Shown here: in pieces, positions 53,029 through 61,338 of the stretch
Numbering within the stretch: position 1 is the stretch's first letter
Layout of the letters: the number at the start of each line of letters is the position of its first letter
Source of the DNA: Microbacterium hydrocarbonoxydans
GTDB taxonomy: Bacteria > Actinomycetota > Actinomycetes > Actinomycetales > Microbacteriaceae
Direction of reading: 5' to 3'
NCBI RefSeq assembly: GCF_904831005.1
Contig: NZ_LR882982.1
Span: forward strand, 2,170,001 to 2,234,000
DNA: 64,000 nucleotides
Made by a program: the position numbers and the translations under genes
The notes under the pieces: generated by a model
The model's input: only the letters and a program-made list of their open reading frames with translations
Database searches by the model: none
What the model was told of the DNA's origin: nothing

Positions 53029-54297
53029 GTGAGCAATGCTTCCACGGTCCTCCGGCGATTCGGGCCCATGGTGTACCTGCCCACCGTGCTCTTCTCGCTG
53101 GGCGAGGGTGCAGTCATCCCGCTCATCCCGGTCATCGCGTCCGAGATGGGAGCCGACGTCGCCTTCGCCGCGCTCGTGGCCTCGGCACTGGTCGTCGGCC
53201 AGCTGTGCGGCAACGTTCCCGCCGGGTGGGCGGTGTCGCGCATCGGTGAGCGGTTCACCATGGTCATCGCCGGAACCGTCGCCGTCGCGGCGGGCGTGGG
53301 CATGGTGTTCGCCCCGTCGCTCGCCGTGCTCGCGGCGTCCGTCTTCCTGCTCGGCTTCTGCGCGGCGGCCTTCGGTCTCGCACGCCATGCCTTCATGACG
53401 ACCAGGGTTCCTCTCGCCTTCCGCGCCCGCGCTCTCTCGCTGTTGGGCGGCAGCTTCCGCCTCGGCGTGTTCATCGGGCCGTTCGTCGCCGCAGGACTGC
53501 TGCAGCTGTTCGGCTCGGAGATCGCGGCGATCTGGTTCTTCCTCGGGTGCCTCGTCGTCATGGTGCTGCTCGTGCTTTTCGGCCCCGATCCCGAGAAGAC
53601 CGTGCCGAGGGCGAGTCCGATCCGTACGGCATCGCTGTCGGAGGACACGGGCGAGGTCGTCACCGGATCGATCCCCACCACGGAGCGGGTCGGAGTCCTT
53701 CGCACCATGTGGTTGCAGCGGAGCGTGCTCGGACGGCTGGGGATCGCAGCGGCTTCGCTGTCTGCCGTGCGATCGGCCCGACAGGTCGTCCTGCCGCTCT
53801 GGGGGCTTTCGCTCGGCCTCGATTCCTCGACCATCGCGCTCGTGGTCGGCGTCTCGGGCGCGATCGACTTCGCGCTGTTCTATGCGAGCGGTCAGGTGAT
53901 GGACCGCTTCGGCAGACTCTGGGCGGCGATGCCCGCGATGCTTCTCATGGGCGCCGGGTTCCTCGCGCTCTCACTGACGCACGACCTCGATGCGGCCGTG
54001 CTGTGGTTCGGCATGTTCGCCGCAGTGCTCGGCGTCGGCAACGGCCTCTCGAGCGGCATCCTGCTGACCTTGGGCGCCGATGTCGCACCGAAGCGAGACC
54101 CCGCCGCCTTCCTCGGTTCCTGGCGCACCCTCACCGATGCCGGGGGCGCGATCGCCCCGCTCCTGGTGTCGGGCATCATCGCCGTCGCCTCGCTGCCGTT
54201 CGCCGCAGCCGCGATGGGTGTCATCGGACTGCTCGGAGCAGGCGGGTTCCTGCGGTGGATCCCTCGCTTCGTGCCGAAGGCGAAGGAGCAGGAATGA
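53029..54297 (+). CDS. MFS transporter
   Basis: Twelve-helix-type permease, 422 residues, substrate unknown. Conserved loop motifs include GWAVSRIGERFTM after helix 2 and GQVMDRFGRLW in the second half. The 30-residue charged linker (DPEKTVPRASPI...) separates the halves. A GTG start at 53029 has TAGCGT 7 bases before it; no Shine-Dalgarno is seen. The ATGA overlap with the Nudix gene means the two are co-translated. Drug efflux is one possibility but not shown. Confidence 0.82.
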   Translation: MSNASTVLRRFGPMVYLPTVLFSLGEGAVIPLIPVIASEMGADVAFAALVASALVVGQLCGNVPAGWAVSRIGERFTMVIAGTVAVAAGVGMVFAPSLAVLAASVFLLGFCAAAFGLARHAFMTTRVPLAFRARALSLLGGSFRLGVFIGPFVAAGLLQLFGSEIAAIWFFLGCLVVMVLLVLFGPDPEKTVPRASPIRTASLSEDTGEVVTGSIPTTERVGVLRTMWLQRSVLGRLGIAAASLSAVRSARQVVLPLWGLSLGLDSSTIALVVGVSGAIDFALFYASGQVMDRFGRLWAAMPAMLLMGAGFLALSLTHDLDAAVLWFGMFAAVLGVGNGLSSGILLTLGADVAPKRDPAAFLGSWRTLTDAGGAIAPLLVSGIIAVASLPFAAAAMGVIGLLGAGGFLRWIPRFVPKAKEQE

Positions 54298-54842
54298 CCG
54301 TTCTGGGCGCCGACATCCGCCGACTGGTCACCGAGTTCAGACCTCGATCACCGCGTGACCATGCGGCACTGACCGACTTCTCACGACACTTCGCCGACGA
54401 CACGGGTCCGGTCGTCCGCGACGATGGTCCGAGTCATGCCACGGCGTCGGCGTTCGTCTTCGACCCCGCGCTGACGCGGATCGCACTGGTGTTCCATGGC
54501 AAGGGAGAATTCTGGGTGCAGCCCGGAGGCCATCTCGAAGACGACTCCTCGATCGTCGACGCCGCTCTGCGCGAACTCGAGGAGGAGACCGGGATCGCTG
54601 CGGAGCATCCCGGCGCATCGCTCGTGTACGACCTCGATCATCACGCGCTTTCTGCGGCATTCGGGCGCTGCGCGTCGCACCTCGATGTCGGCGTCGTCGT
54701 GACCGTGCCTGCGGATTCACCCCTCACGGTGAGCAGCGAGTCCGGCGACGTGCGGTGGTGGCCCATCGACTCGCTTCCCGCGAACGTCCCGGCGGGATTC
54801 TCCACGCGCGTTCGCGAGATGCTCGCACGCGTGACCACCTGA
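54294..54842 (+). CDS. Nudix hydrolase
   Basis: Hydrolase of a nucleoside-diphosphate-linked compound, 182 residues, soluble. The Nudix box reads GGHLEDDSSIVDAALRELEE followed by ETG at about residues 78-100. The first Glu of the consensus G-x5-E-x7-REUXEEXGU is replaced by Ser, while the REXXEE metal-binding part is intact. Start codon overlaps the MFS stop by 4 bases, which suggests a shared substrate or detoxification role. Substrate cannot be told. Confidence 0.8.
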   Translation: MTVLGADIRRLVTEFRPRSPRDHAALTDFSRHFADDTGPVVRDDGPSHATASAFVFDPALTRIALVFHGKGEFWVQPGGHLEDDSSIVDAALRELEEETGIAAEHPGASLVYDLDHHALSAAFGRCASHLDVGVVVTVPADSPLTVSSESGDVRWWPIDSLPANVPAGFSTRVREMLARVTT

Positions 54843-54880
54843 GCGGCCCTCCCCTCGCCGCCGGCTGTAGGCGGAAGGAC

Positions 54881-55300
54881 TCACCGCACCGCCGTGCGGC
54901 TGGTGCCCGTCGACCGCAGCTCGAAGCCCTCCGGGAGGAACAGCGAGAGAAGCGGCGGGTGCCACCATGTCGCGAGCGACACCCGCGCGGAAGTCCCGTC
55001 GGGGGTCGTCGCCGACACGAGTGACGCCGTCTGCGAGGCGACATCGATGAGGGCTGCCGCCTGCTCCCCGACCTTGTCGTCTGTCAGCCGAGCGAGCGGC
55101 TCGTCCCCGTCGACCGTGAGGACGAATCCATCGGCTCCGGCGAGCGCCGCGGAATCGGCGAGCGAATCGAGTCGCTTCTGCGCGATGTACAGGTCGGTCG
55201 CGCACACGCAGACGAAGGTGAGAGCCAGCGCCAGCACGGCGTATCCGAGGGTGAGCAGCAGCACGCTGCCTTCTTCCGTCCCTCCGACCTCTTTCCTCAC
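54881..55300 (-). CDS. Rv3654c-like TadE/TadG family protein
   Basis: Last gene of the Tad operon. The 139-residue protein has one N-terminal membrane helix (LLLTLGYAVLALALTFVCVC) preceded by EEGSVLL, then AQKRLDSLADSAALAGADGF, the pattern of Rv3654c-like, secretion/TadG-type pseudopilin proteins. The GTG at 55300 overlaps the preceding TadE gene by 4 bases (GTGA). It probably localises to the membrane or is assembled with the pilus; the exact role is unknown. Confidence 0.72.
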   Translation of the reverse strand: MRKEVGGTEEGSVLLLTLGYAVLALALTFVCVCATDLYIAQKRLDSLADSAALAGADGFVLTVDGDEPLARLTDDKVGEQAAALIDVASQTASLVSATTPDGTSARVSLATWWHPPLLSLFLPEGFELRSTGTSRTAVR

Positions 55301-55752
55301 CCCGACCCCCACGTCCGTGAGACCTTCTGCACGGCGGACCCCTGCACGGTGACCGCTGCCGCCTCCTGCAGCCCGAAGACAGCAGGGATCAGCGGAAGGG
55401 AGACGCGCGCGGTGATCGTGAGCATGATCGTCGAACCCGGCTGAGGGCACTCTCCATCCGTCCCGGGGCACTCCATGGACATCTCCAGTGTCGCGTCATC
55501 CATGCCGTACTGCTCGATGATGCTCGCGAGAACCTCCTCACCACGAGACTGTGCGGTGTCGGGATCCGGCGCCAGGGCGATCGCACGCGCTGTGTGCCGA
55601 GCCGCCGCCTCGACTCCGAGCGTCTGCTCCTGAATCGCCCCCAGCGCGATGATCAGATATACCAGCGGCACCAGCAGGATCACCCCCACGGCGATGAACT
55701 CGAGCGCGGCCGACCCCTCGTCATCCATCGCCGAACGTCTCTTTCGGCGCAT
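55297..55752 (-). CDS. TadE family minor pilin
   Basis: 151-residue pseudopilin. The membrane anchor starts DEGSAALEFIAVGVILLVP at about residues 11-30, the TadE signature with the conserved Glu. Then comes an extracellular domain with two Cys (MECPGTDGECPQ). Start is uncertain: 55752 gives a cytosolic RRKRR, and ATG 55728 gives a minimal overlap with the previous gene. It is in a row of short envelope proteins expressed with the Tad secretion machine. Confidence 0.75.
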   Translation of the reverse strand: MRRKRRSAMDDEGSAALEFIAVGVILLVPLVYLIIALGAIQEQTLGVEAAARHTARAIALAPDPDTAQSRGEEVLASIIEQYGMDDATLEMSMECPGTDGECPQPGSTIMLTITARVSLPLIPAVFGLQEAAAVTVQGSAVQKVSRTWGSG

Positions 55753-56152
55753 CGGCCTCGATCGACAGAGCGTGGGGCAGACCCAGGAGGCCGATCACAG
55801 GGAGCGGCGCCGTGACCGCAACCTTCACCATCTGCGCACCGAGGACCGGCTCCTGCACCACGACGATGTCCTCGGCGTAGGACGCCCCGACGGCACGAGT
55901 GATCACCTCACGCGCGCGGTCTGCGCCGTCGGCGAGAGTCGTATCGGCGAGCGCCGCGACGTACGCGCCCTCCACCGCGGCGTCGTGCACGACGTTTCGC
56001 ACATACACCGCGAGCGCCAGTTGCATCACCGCGAGGGTGAGCACGGTGAGGAGGCTGCCCACCAGCACGAACTCGACCGGACTGGAACCCCGGTCGCCGG
56101 CGAGCACCCACGGTGAGTCACGCGTCATCACGGCGCGTCTTCCGCCGGTCAC
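55721..56152 (-). CDS. TadE-like minor pilin
   Basis: 143-residue relative of the next gene. The anchor GDRGSSPVEFVLVGSLLTVL (about 19-38) has the conserved Glu of TadE proteins. The rest is extracellular, with YVRNVVHDAAVEGAYVAALA. The GTG start at 56152 lies 4 bases past the DUF4244 stop; ATG 56128 is an alternative. Two TadE-type genes in tandem are usual in these loci. Confidence 0.72.
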   Translation of the reverse strand: MTGGRRAVMTRDSPWVLAGDRGSSPVEFVLVGSLLTVLTLAVMQLALAVYVRNVVHDAAVEGAYVAALADTTLADGADRAREVITRAVGASYAEDIVVVQEPVLGAQMVKVAVTAPLPVIGLLGLPHALSIEADAPKETFGDG

Positions 56153-56155
56153 CGC

Positions 56156-56353
56156 TCAGATCCCCGACACGCGCGCGATCGCCTGCTCGAACAGCTCACT
56201 GAGCGCAGGACCGGCGACCGCCCAGATCAGCACGACGAGTCCCGCTGTCATGAGTGTGACGAGCACCCAGCCTGGAACGTCGCCCGTCTCGTCGTCAGCG
56301 AGGTCCCGCGCCCAGGCGCTCACCGCGCCCCATCGGCGTCGGAGAGGGTTCAT
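56156..56353 (-). CDS. Flp-like pilin, DUF4244
   Basis: A 65-residue precursor of the presumed major pilin. DDETGDVPGWVLVTLMTAG spans residues about 20-38 and continues as a single hydrophobic helix. The Glu at +5 after a Gly (E-x-G-D-V-P) is the class of DUF4244 in actinobacterial Tad loci. A prepilin peptidase is needed for maturation but is not encoded nearby. Confidence 0.8.
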   Translation of the reverse strand: MNPLRRRWGAVSAWARDLADDETGDVPGWVLVTLMTAGLVVLIWAVAGPALSELFEQAIARVSGI

Positions 56354-56376
56354 AAGGTCGTCCTTTCGTTGAGCGC

Positions 56377-57315
56377 TCAGCCGATGCCGAGTCGCAGGAT
56401 GAACAGTCCGGGGTAGATCGCGAACAGCACTGAGAGCGGAAGGATGAGGAACACCAGCGGGAGGAGCATCAGGATCTCCTTGCGACCGGCCTGCTCGATC
56501 AGCACGCGCTTCGCGTCTTCGCGCGCGTCGCCCGCCTGCGCGTGCAGGACTGCTGCAAGCGGTGCGCCGTGTTCGAGCGCCGCGATCACCTGGTCCACGG
56601 CTCTGGTCAACCCCGGGAGCTGCAGCCGGGTCGCCAACTCGGCGAGCGCCTCCGCGAGCGAGGATCCCGTGCTCACGGCTATGACGACGCCACGGAACTC
56701 GACCGTCAGGGCGCCGGATCCCACTTCGGCGACCCGACGGAGAGAGTCGAGGAACCCTTCTCCCGCCGACAGGCAGAGCGCGAGGAACTCGAGCGTGGTG
56801 GGAAGTTCATCGGTGAGTCGCCCCCTGCGAATCCCTACACGTGCGGTGAGCTGCATCTCATACACGGCAGCTGCCCCCGCGCCGCTGAGCAGAGGCAGCA
56901 GCGACACCGGCGCGGTCATCCGCCCGGTCAGCACGAGGATGACGACGGCGGCGGCGCCTGCGCCGATACCGACGACAGTCCATCCGAGTTGGCGACCGCG
57001 GAACGTCACGGCGCTGACCTCGCTCCCCGCCTGGGCGAGGCGCTGCTCGAGGAGCGCTCTCCCTCCGAGCACCTGTTCGAAGGTCGAGTGCAGACGGCTC
57101 CAGAGCACCTTGCTGCCGGCAGGGAGCACTCGGACCACGGGCAGCGCGCCGGGCGGGAGGCTCGCGTCGGAGACGACGTCACGCACGTACGGAGCGATTC
57201 TGAGCGTCAGCGGAGCAGCGGCCCAGCGCGGCAGCGCCGCGAGGATGCAGAGCATCCCTCCGCCCAGGCCTCCCCCGATGAGCAGCGAGAACGCGATCGC
57301 GGAGACCAGATTCAT
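56377..57315 (-). CDS. tadC: Tad secretion system membrane protein TadC
   Basis: Inner-membrane platform protein of type II secretion F family. 312 residues: one helix at the N-terminus, then two more at about 108-145, the GspF-type cytosolic domain (about 150-260; EFLALCLSAGEGFLDSLRRVA) and helices to the C-terminus. The ATG at 57315 overlaps the TadB stop by 4 bases. Confidence 0.82.
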   Translation of the reverse strand: MNLVSAIAFSLLIGGGLGGGMLCILAALPRWAAAPLTLRIAPYVRDVVSDASLPPGALPVVRVLPAGSKVLWSRLHSTFEQVLGGRALLEQRLAQAGSEVSAVTFRGRQLGWTVVGIGAGAAAVVILVLTGRMTAPVSLLPLLSGAGAAAVYEMQLTARVGIRRGRLTDELPTTLEFLALCLSAGEGFLDSLRRVAEVGSGALTVEFRGVVIAVSTGSSLAEALAELATRLQLPGLTRAVDQVIAALEHGAPLAAVLHAQAGDAREDAKRVLIEQAGRKEILMLLPLVFLILPLSVLFAIYPGLFILRLGIG

Positions 57316-58169
57316 CCGAACCACCGTCCAGGTTCAGGCAGCCGCCCTATGCGGATCATGATGCGGTACGCGGCGACAGAGACGAGCGCCCCGACGCAGA
57401 TGACGACCATGCCCTCCGGTGTGCTGTACGCGTCCGCCCCTTCGGGCCTCATGACCAGCAGGCCGAGGATCACCCAGGGCGCGATCGCCCCCAGCACCGC
57501 AGCGCCACGGATCCACGACTGTCGCGCTTCGACCTCGCCACGCAGAGCCGCATCCGCGCGCACCGAGGTCGAGAGGGAGCGCAGAACGCTCCCGAGCTCG
57601 GTGCCGCCCACCTGGCGAGCCATCCGCAGAGTCTCGACGATCCGATCCGCGATCGGGTCGGCCAGCGCGTTCTTGAGACGATCCAGACTCGACTCGAACC
57701 GCCCGGTCGCCCGGAGGTCTCTGGCGAAGGCGATGAACGCAGGACGCATCATCGCGGGAGACGATTCAGAGAGGCCGGCCACGGCGTCGGGCAGCGACAG
57801 CCCGACGCGGATCGAGGCGATCAGCAGATCGCACACATCGGGCCAGACCTGGCGGCGAGCCCGGCGAAGCCGCAGTCGACGGGCGCGCAGCACGACGACG
57901 GGGGCTGTCCCACCGGCGCCGAACGCGAGTGCCGCGAGCACGGGGATGGCGGTCAGCAGCCATGCCGCCGCCCCTGCGCAGACGGCAGCTGCGAGCATGA
58001 CCATGACGAGCGACCGCGGGCGCACAGCGCCGAGGCCCGCTTCCGCGAGAGACCGCGACAGGGGTCCGCCTCGTGACTCCGATGACGACGAGGGCCGTGG
58101 CGGCCAGAGCCATGGCGAGACGGACAGGAGCATTCCGGCGGCGAGCACGGCGCCGAGCAGCACGGTCAT
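57312..58169 (-). CDS. tadB: Tad secretion system membrane protein TadB
   Basis: Second F-type platform protein, 285 residues. Helices at about 1-20, 50-90 and near the C-terminus surround a GspF-like domain (LIASIRVGLSLPDAVAGLSE about 115-134; MARQVGGTELGSVLRSLS). The ATG at 58169 overlaps tadA by 4 bases. The open frame upstream of it is tadA sequence in another frame. Confidence 0.82.
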   Translation of the reverse strand: MTVLLGAVLAAGMLLSVSPWLWPPRPSSSSESRGGPLSRSLAEAGLGAVRPRSLVMVMLAAAVCAGAAAWLLTAIPVLAALAFGAGGTAPVVVLRARRLRLRRARRQVWPDVCDLLIASIRVGLSLPDAVAGLSESSPAMMRPAFIAFARDLRATGRFESSLDRLKNALADPIADRIVETLRMARQVGGTELGSVLRSLSTSVRADAALRGEVEARQSWIRGAAVLGAIAPWVILGLLVMRPEGADAYSTPEGMVVICVGALVSVAAYRIMIRIGRLPEPGRWFG

Positions 58170-59350
58170 GTGCGAGCACCACTGCGTCGCCAGTTCGCGG
58201 AGGACGCGGGCGCGGGATCGTCGCACACGTACACCGAACGCGCCACGATGCGCCCATCGATCACCGCCCCTGTCGGAGCGATCACCTCCCCGACTCGTCG
58301 CACCCCAGCGGCGTCCCGCATGCAGTGCACGACCAGATCGACGGAGCCGGCGATCGCCGGCGCGACGAACGACCGATCGATATTGCGTCCGGCCAGCAGC
58401 GGAAGCAGCGCGAGCTTGTCGAGTGCCTCCTGCGCAGAGTTCGCGTGCACGGTGGCCGCTCCCGGCACGCCCGTGTTGAGCGCCAGGACGAGGTCCAGCG
58501 CCTCGGCGTCGCGCACCTCGCCCACGACCAGTCGATCCGGTCTCATGCGCAGCGCCTCCTTCACGAGTCTGCGGAGGGTGATCTCCCCGGTGCCCTCGAG
58601 ACCTGCCTGGCGCCCCTGCAGCGAGACGACGTCGGGACCGTCGACCGCCAGCTCGAAGGTCTCCTCGACGGTGACGACGCGCTGCGTGTCGGCGCACGAC
58701 GCGAGCAGAGCAGCGAGAAAGGTGGTCTTGCCCGCGTGGGTCGCTCCCGACACCACCACGCTGTCTCCGTCGCGCATGGCCTTCTGCAGCATCGCAGCGA
58801 CGTGATGCGGCAGCATCCCCTTCGCGACGAGCGCCTCGAGAGAGCGGTAACGGGGCAGGAACTTGCGGATGTTGACGGCCCACGAGCCGCGCACGACGTC
58901 GGCGATCGCGACGTGCAGGCGCGATCCGTCGGGCAGTGATGCGTCGACGAACGGCTGGCTGATGTCGACCCGCCGGCCGGTCGCCTGCAGCATCCGCTCG
59001 ACGAGGTCGCGAAGAGTCGCATCCGTGAGATGCAGCTCGATCGGCTGAGCGATCCCGTCGCGCGCGATGTGGACGCTCTCGGGACCGTTCACCCAGATCT
59101 CCTCGATCTCCGGGTCGTCGAGCAGCGGCTGCAGGACGCCGAAGCCGCTGACGGCAGCCAGCACGTCACGCACGCACGCGGCCTCGTCGTCGATCATCAC
59201 CTCGCCACGGGCGAGCGCCACGTCGTTGAACCGGCGGACCTCCGCGACCGCGAGCGTCCGTGCCGCGCCTGCGTCGAGCGCCGGGTCGGTCCCCTCGCTG
59301 CGCAGTCGCTGCCGCACACGTTCGGAGACGAGGACGGCCGGAAGGATCAC
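58166..59350 (-). CDS. tadA: Tad secretion ATPase TadA/CpaF
   Basis: Hexameric ATPase that drives pilus assembly. 394 residues with an N-terminal domain (VSGFGVLQPLLDDPEIEEIWVNG), Walker A SGATHAGKTTFL (about 205), an Asp box VVTVEETFELAV and Walker B MRPDRLVVGEVRDAEA, then GAATVHANS with its His box. The GTG at 59350 follows GAGG by 8 bases. First gene of the seven-gene operon; no tadZ (ssd) gene precedes it. Confidence 0.9.
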   Translation of the reverse strand: MILPAVLVSERVRQRLRSEGTDPALDAGAARTLAVAEVRRFNDVALARGEVMIDDEAACVRDVLAAVSGFGVLQPLLDDPEIEEIWVNGPESVHIARDGIAQPIELHLTDATLRDLVERMLQATGRRVDISQPFVDASLPDGSRLHVAIADVVRGSWAVNIRKFLPRYRSLEALVAKGMLPHHVAAMLQKAMRDGDSVVVSGATHAGKTTFLAALLASCADTQRVVTVEETFELAVDGPDVVSLQGRQAGLEGTGEITLRRLVKEALRMRPDRLVVGEVRDAEALDLVLALNTGVPGAATVHANSAQEALDKLALLPLLAGRNIDRSFVAPAIAGSVDLVVHCMRDAAGVRRVGEVIAPTGAVIDGRIVARSVYVCDDPAPASSANWRRSGART

Positions 59351-59470
59351 CCGTGCATCCTCGCAACAATCGGTGTCGTGCCGCCCGAGTTATCCACAGG
59401 GCCCCGCCCGCCTCTGCGGGCGGATGCTCAGCAACGCACGATCGCCCGATCAGTAGACTTATCCCACCGC

Positions 59471-59552
59471 GCGGGAGTGGTGAAATTGGCAGACACGCAG
59501 GATTTAGGTTCCTGTGCCCTAGGGCGTGTGGGTTCAAGTCCCACCTTCCGCA
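59471..59552 (+). tRNA. tRNA-Leu (anticodon UAG)
   Basis: 82-nt cloverleaf. The acceptor GCGGGAG pairs with CTTCCGC, D-loop AAATTGGCAGAC and anticodon stem-loop CAGGA-TTTAGGT-TCCTG (anticodon TAG) follow. A long variable arm (CCCTAGGGC) and T-arm GTGGGTTCAAGTCCCAC complete it. The following bases are CCG, so CCA is not encoded fully. TAGACT at 59454-59459 is a likely -10 element. It reads CUN leucine codons, mainly CUA. Confidence 0.96.
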
Positions 59553-59618
59553 CCGATCTGTCGCATCCCCCGCGGCCGACGACTTGACCGCCGCACAGCG
59601 CACGACGACGGGAAACCC

Positions 59619-60383
59619 ATGCATCACGCCGCTCTCATCCCCTGGCTCGACCCCGCCACCATCATCGGGTCCGCCGGCCCCTGGGCGCTTCTCGTGGTCT
59701 GCTTCATCGTGTTCGCCGAGACCGGCCTGCTGGTCGGATTCCTGCTCCCCGGCGACACGCTGCTGGTGATCTCGGGGCTGCTGTCGCACCCCATCGCGGG
59801 CTCTGAGCATGGCGTCTTCGGGATCAACGTGTGGATCGTCGCGCTGCTGATCGGTCTCGCGGCCTTCGTCGGTGGCGAGGTCGGGTATCTGATCGGCCAC
59901 AAGGGCGGACCCGCCGTCTTCGAACGCAAGGAATCAGGGCTCTTCAGCAAGAAGAACGTCGAGCGCACGAACGCCTTCTTCGAGCGCTTCGGCGGCATCA
60001 CAGTGATCCTCGCCCGTTTCGTGCCGATCGTGCGCACGTTCGCGCCCGTCGCCGCCGGTGTGGGTCACATGCCGTGGCGCCGCTACACGCTGTACAACCT
60101 GATCGGCGCGATCCTGTGGGGCTTCGGTCTCACGATGTTCGGATACCTGATCGGCTTCATCCCTCCCGTCGCGCACTTCGTCGAGAGCTACATCGACCTG
60201 ATCCTGCTGGCCGCCGTCGGCGGGACCGCGCTGATCACCCTCTGGCACTACCTCTCCGAGCGCCACAAGGCGAAGAAGGAGGCCGCGGCCGGCGAGACCG
60301 ATGCCGCCGAGGCCGAAGAGCTCGCGCTGGACCCCGAGGTCTTCGACCGCGCACCCGACTTCGACGGCGACGGCAAGCACTGA
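59619..60383 (+). CDS. DedA family membrane protein
   Basis: SNARE-associated/DedA-like protein, 254 residues with about five helices. The marks are FAETGLLVGFLLPGDTLL (about 29-46), GYLIGHKGGP (about 93) and ERFGGITVILARFVPIVRTF..AGVGHM (about 128-155), where the Glu and Arg are the functional residues of DedA. DedA proteins act in membrane-lipid (undecaprenyl phosphate or phosphatidylethanolamine) flipping and proton homeostasis. The tail is charged. The start at 59619 avoids reading through the tRNA. Confidence 0.88.
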   Translation: MHHAALIPWLDPATIIGSAGPWALLVVCFIVFAETGLLVGFLLPGDTLLVISGLLSHPIAGSEHGVFGINVWIVALLIGLAAFVGGEVGYLIGHKGGPAVFERKESGLFSKKNVERTNAFFERFGGITVILARFVPIVRTFAPVAAGVGHMPWRRYTLYNLIGAILWGFGLTMFGYLIGFIPPVAHFVESYIDLILLAAVGGTALITLWHYLSERHKAKKEAAAGETDAAEAEELALDPEVFDRAPDFDGDGKH

Positions 60384-60425
60384 CGCGATGCGCTGATCGC
60401 AGTGCGGGGCAGGCGGGCTGAGGAC

Positions 60426-61280
60426 TCAGCCCGCCTTCTTCTTGCTCGGGCTCTTCTTGGTGCTGGTCTTGCTCGCCGACGAATCCGACCGCGCGGCCTT
60501 GGTGCGGGCGACGCTGGCGCGCAGCGCCTCCATGAGGTCGATGACCTCACCGCTCTTGGCGTCGCTCTCGTCCTCGCCGAACGTCTCGGAGACGTCGAAG
60601 GTGTCGCCCGCCTCGATCTTCGCGTCGATCAGAGTGCGCAGTTCCTTCTGGTATTCGTCGACGAACGACTCGGGCTCGAAGTCGGCCGAGTAGCTGTCGA
60701 CCAGGGAAGCCGACAGTTCCAGTTCCTTCTTCGAGATCCGCACGTCCTCGTCGAGCGCCGGGAACTCCGCCTCGCGCACCTCGTCGGCCCAGAGCAGTGT
60801 CTGCAGCACCAGCACCTTGCCGCGCACCCGGAGGGCCGCGAGCCTCGTCTTCTGACGGAGCGTGAACCGCACGATCGCCGTGCGATCCGTCTGCTCGAGC
60901 GTCTTGCGAAGCAGCACGTAGGCCTTCGGAGACTTCGAGTCGGGCTCGAGATAATACGGCTTGTCGAGGGTCAGCAGATCCACCTGATCGGAGGGCACGA
61001 ACTCGACCACGTCGATCTCGCGGCTCTTCTCGGCGGGCAGCGCCGCCAGGTCGTCTTTGGTGAGCACGACGGTCTGCCCCTCGTCGACGTAGGCACGATC
61101 GATGTCGGCGTACGCCACGGTCTCGCCGCACACCTCGCACGTGCGCTGATAGCGGATGCGACCGCCATCCTTCTCGTGCACCTGATGCAGCGGCACGTCG
61201 TGGTCCTCCGTCGCGGAGTACACCTTGACCGGCACGTTCACGAGGCCGAAGGTCAGCGCGCCCTTCCAGATCGTTCTCAT
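60426..61280 (-). CDS. ku: non-homologous end-joining protein Ku
   Basis: Homodimeric ring that binds DNA double-strand ends and recruits LigD. 284 residues: MRTIWKGALTFGLVNVPVKV start, RTCEVCGETVAYADI with two Cys (about 49-60), the DNA-bridging core (KPYYLEPDSKSPKAY), and the C-terminal Lys-rich tail (KTSTKKSPSKKKAG) that binds DNA or LigD. The start at 61280 lies 58 bases from the divergent ligD start. Nothing is out of place in length. Confidence 0.95.
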   Translation of the reverse strand: MRTIWKGALTFGLVNVPVKVYSATEDHDVPLHQVHEKDGGRIRYQRTCEVCGETVAYADIDRAYVDEGQTVVLTKDDLAALPAEKSREIDVVEFVPSDQVDLLTLDKPYYLEPDSKSPKAYVLLRKTLEQTDRTAIVRFTLRQKTRLAALRVRGKVLVLQTLLWADEVREAEFPALDEDVRISKKELELSASLVDSYSADFEPESFVDEYQKELRTLIDAKIEAGDTFDVSETFGEDESDAKSGEVIDLMEALRASVARTKAARSDSSASKTSTKKSPSKKKAG

Positions 61281-61338
61281 GCCCCCAGTGAACACCAGCC
61301 GCCCCGGTCGGGGCCAGTACCTTGACTACGCTGGCGTC

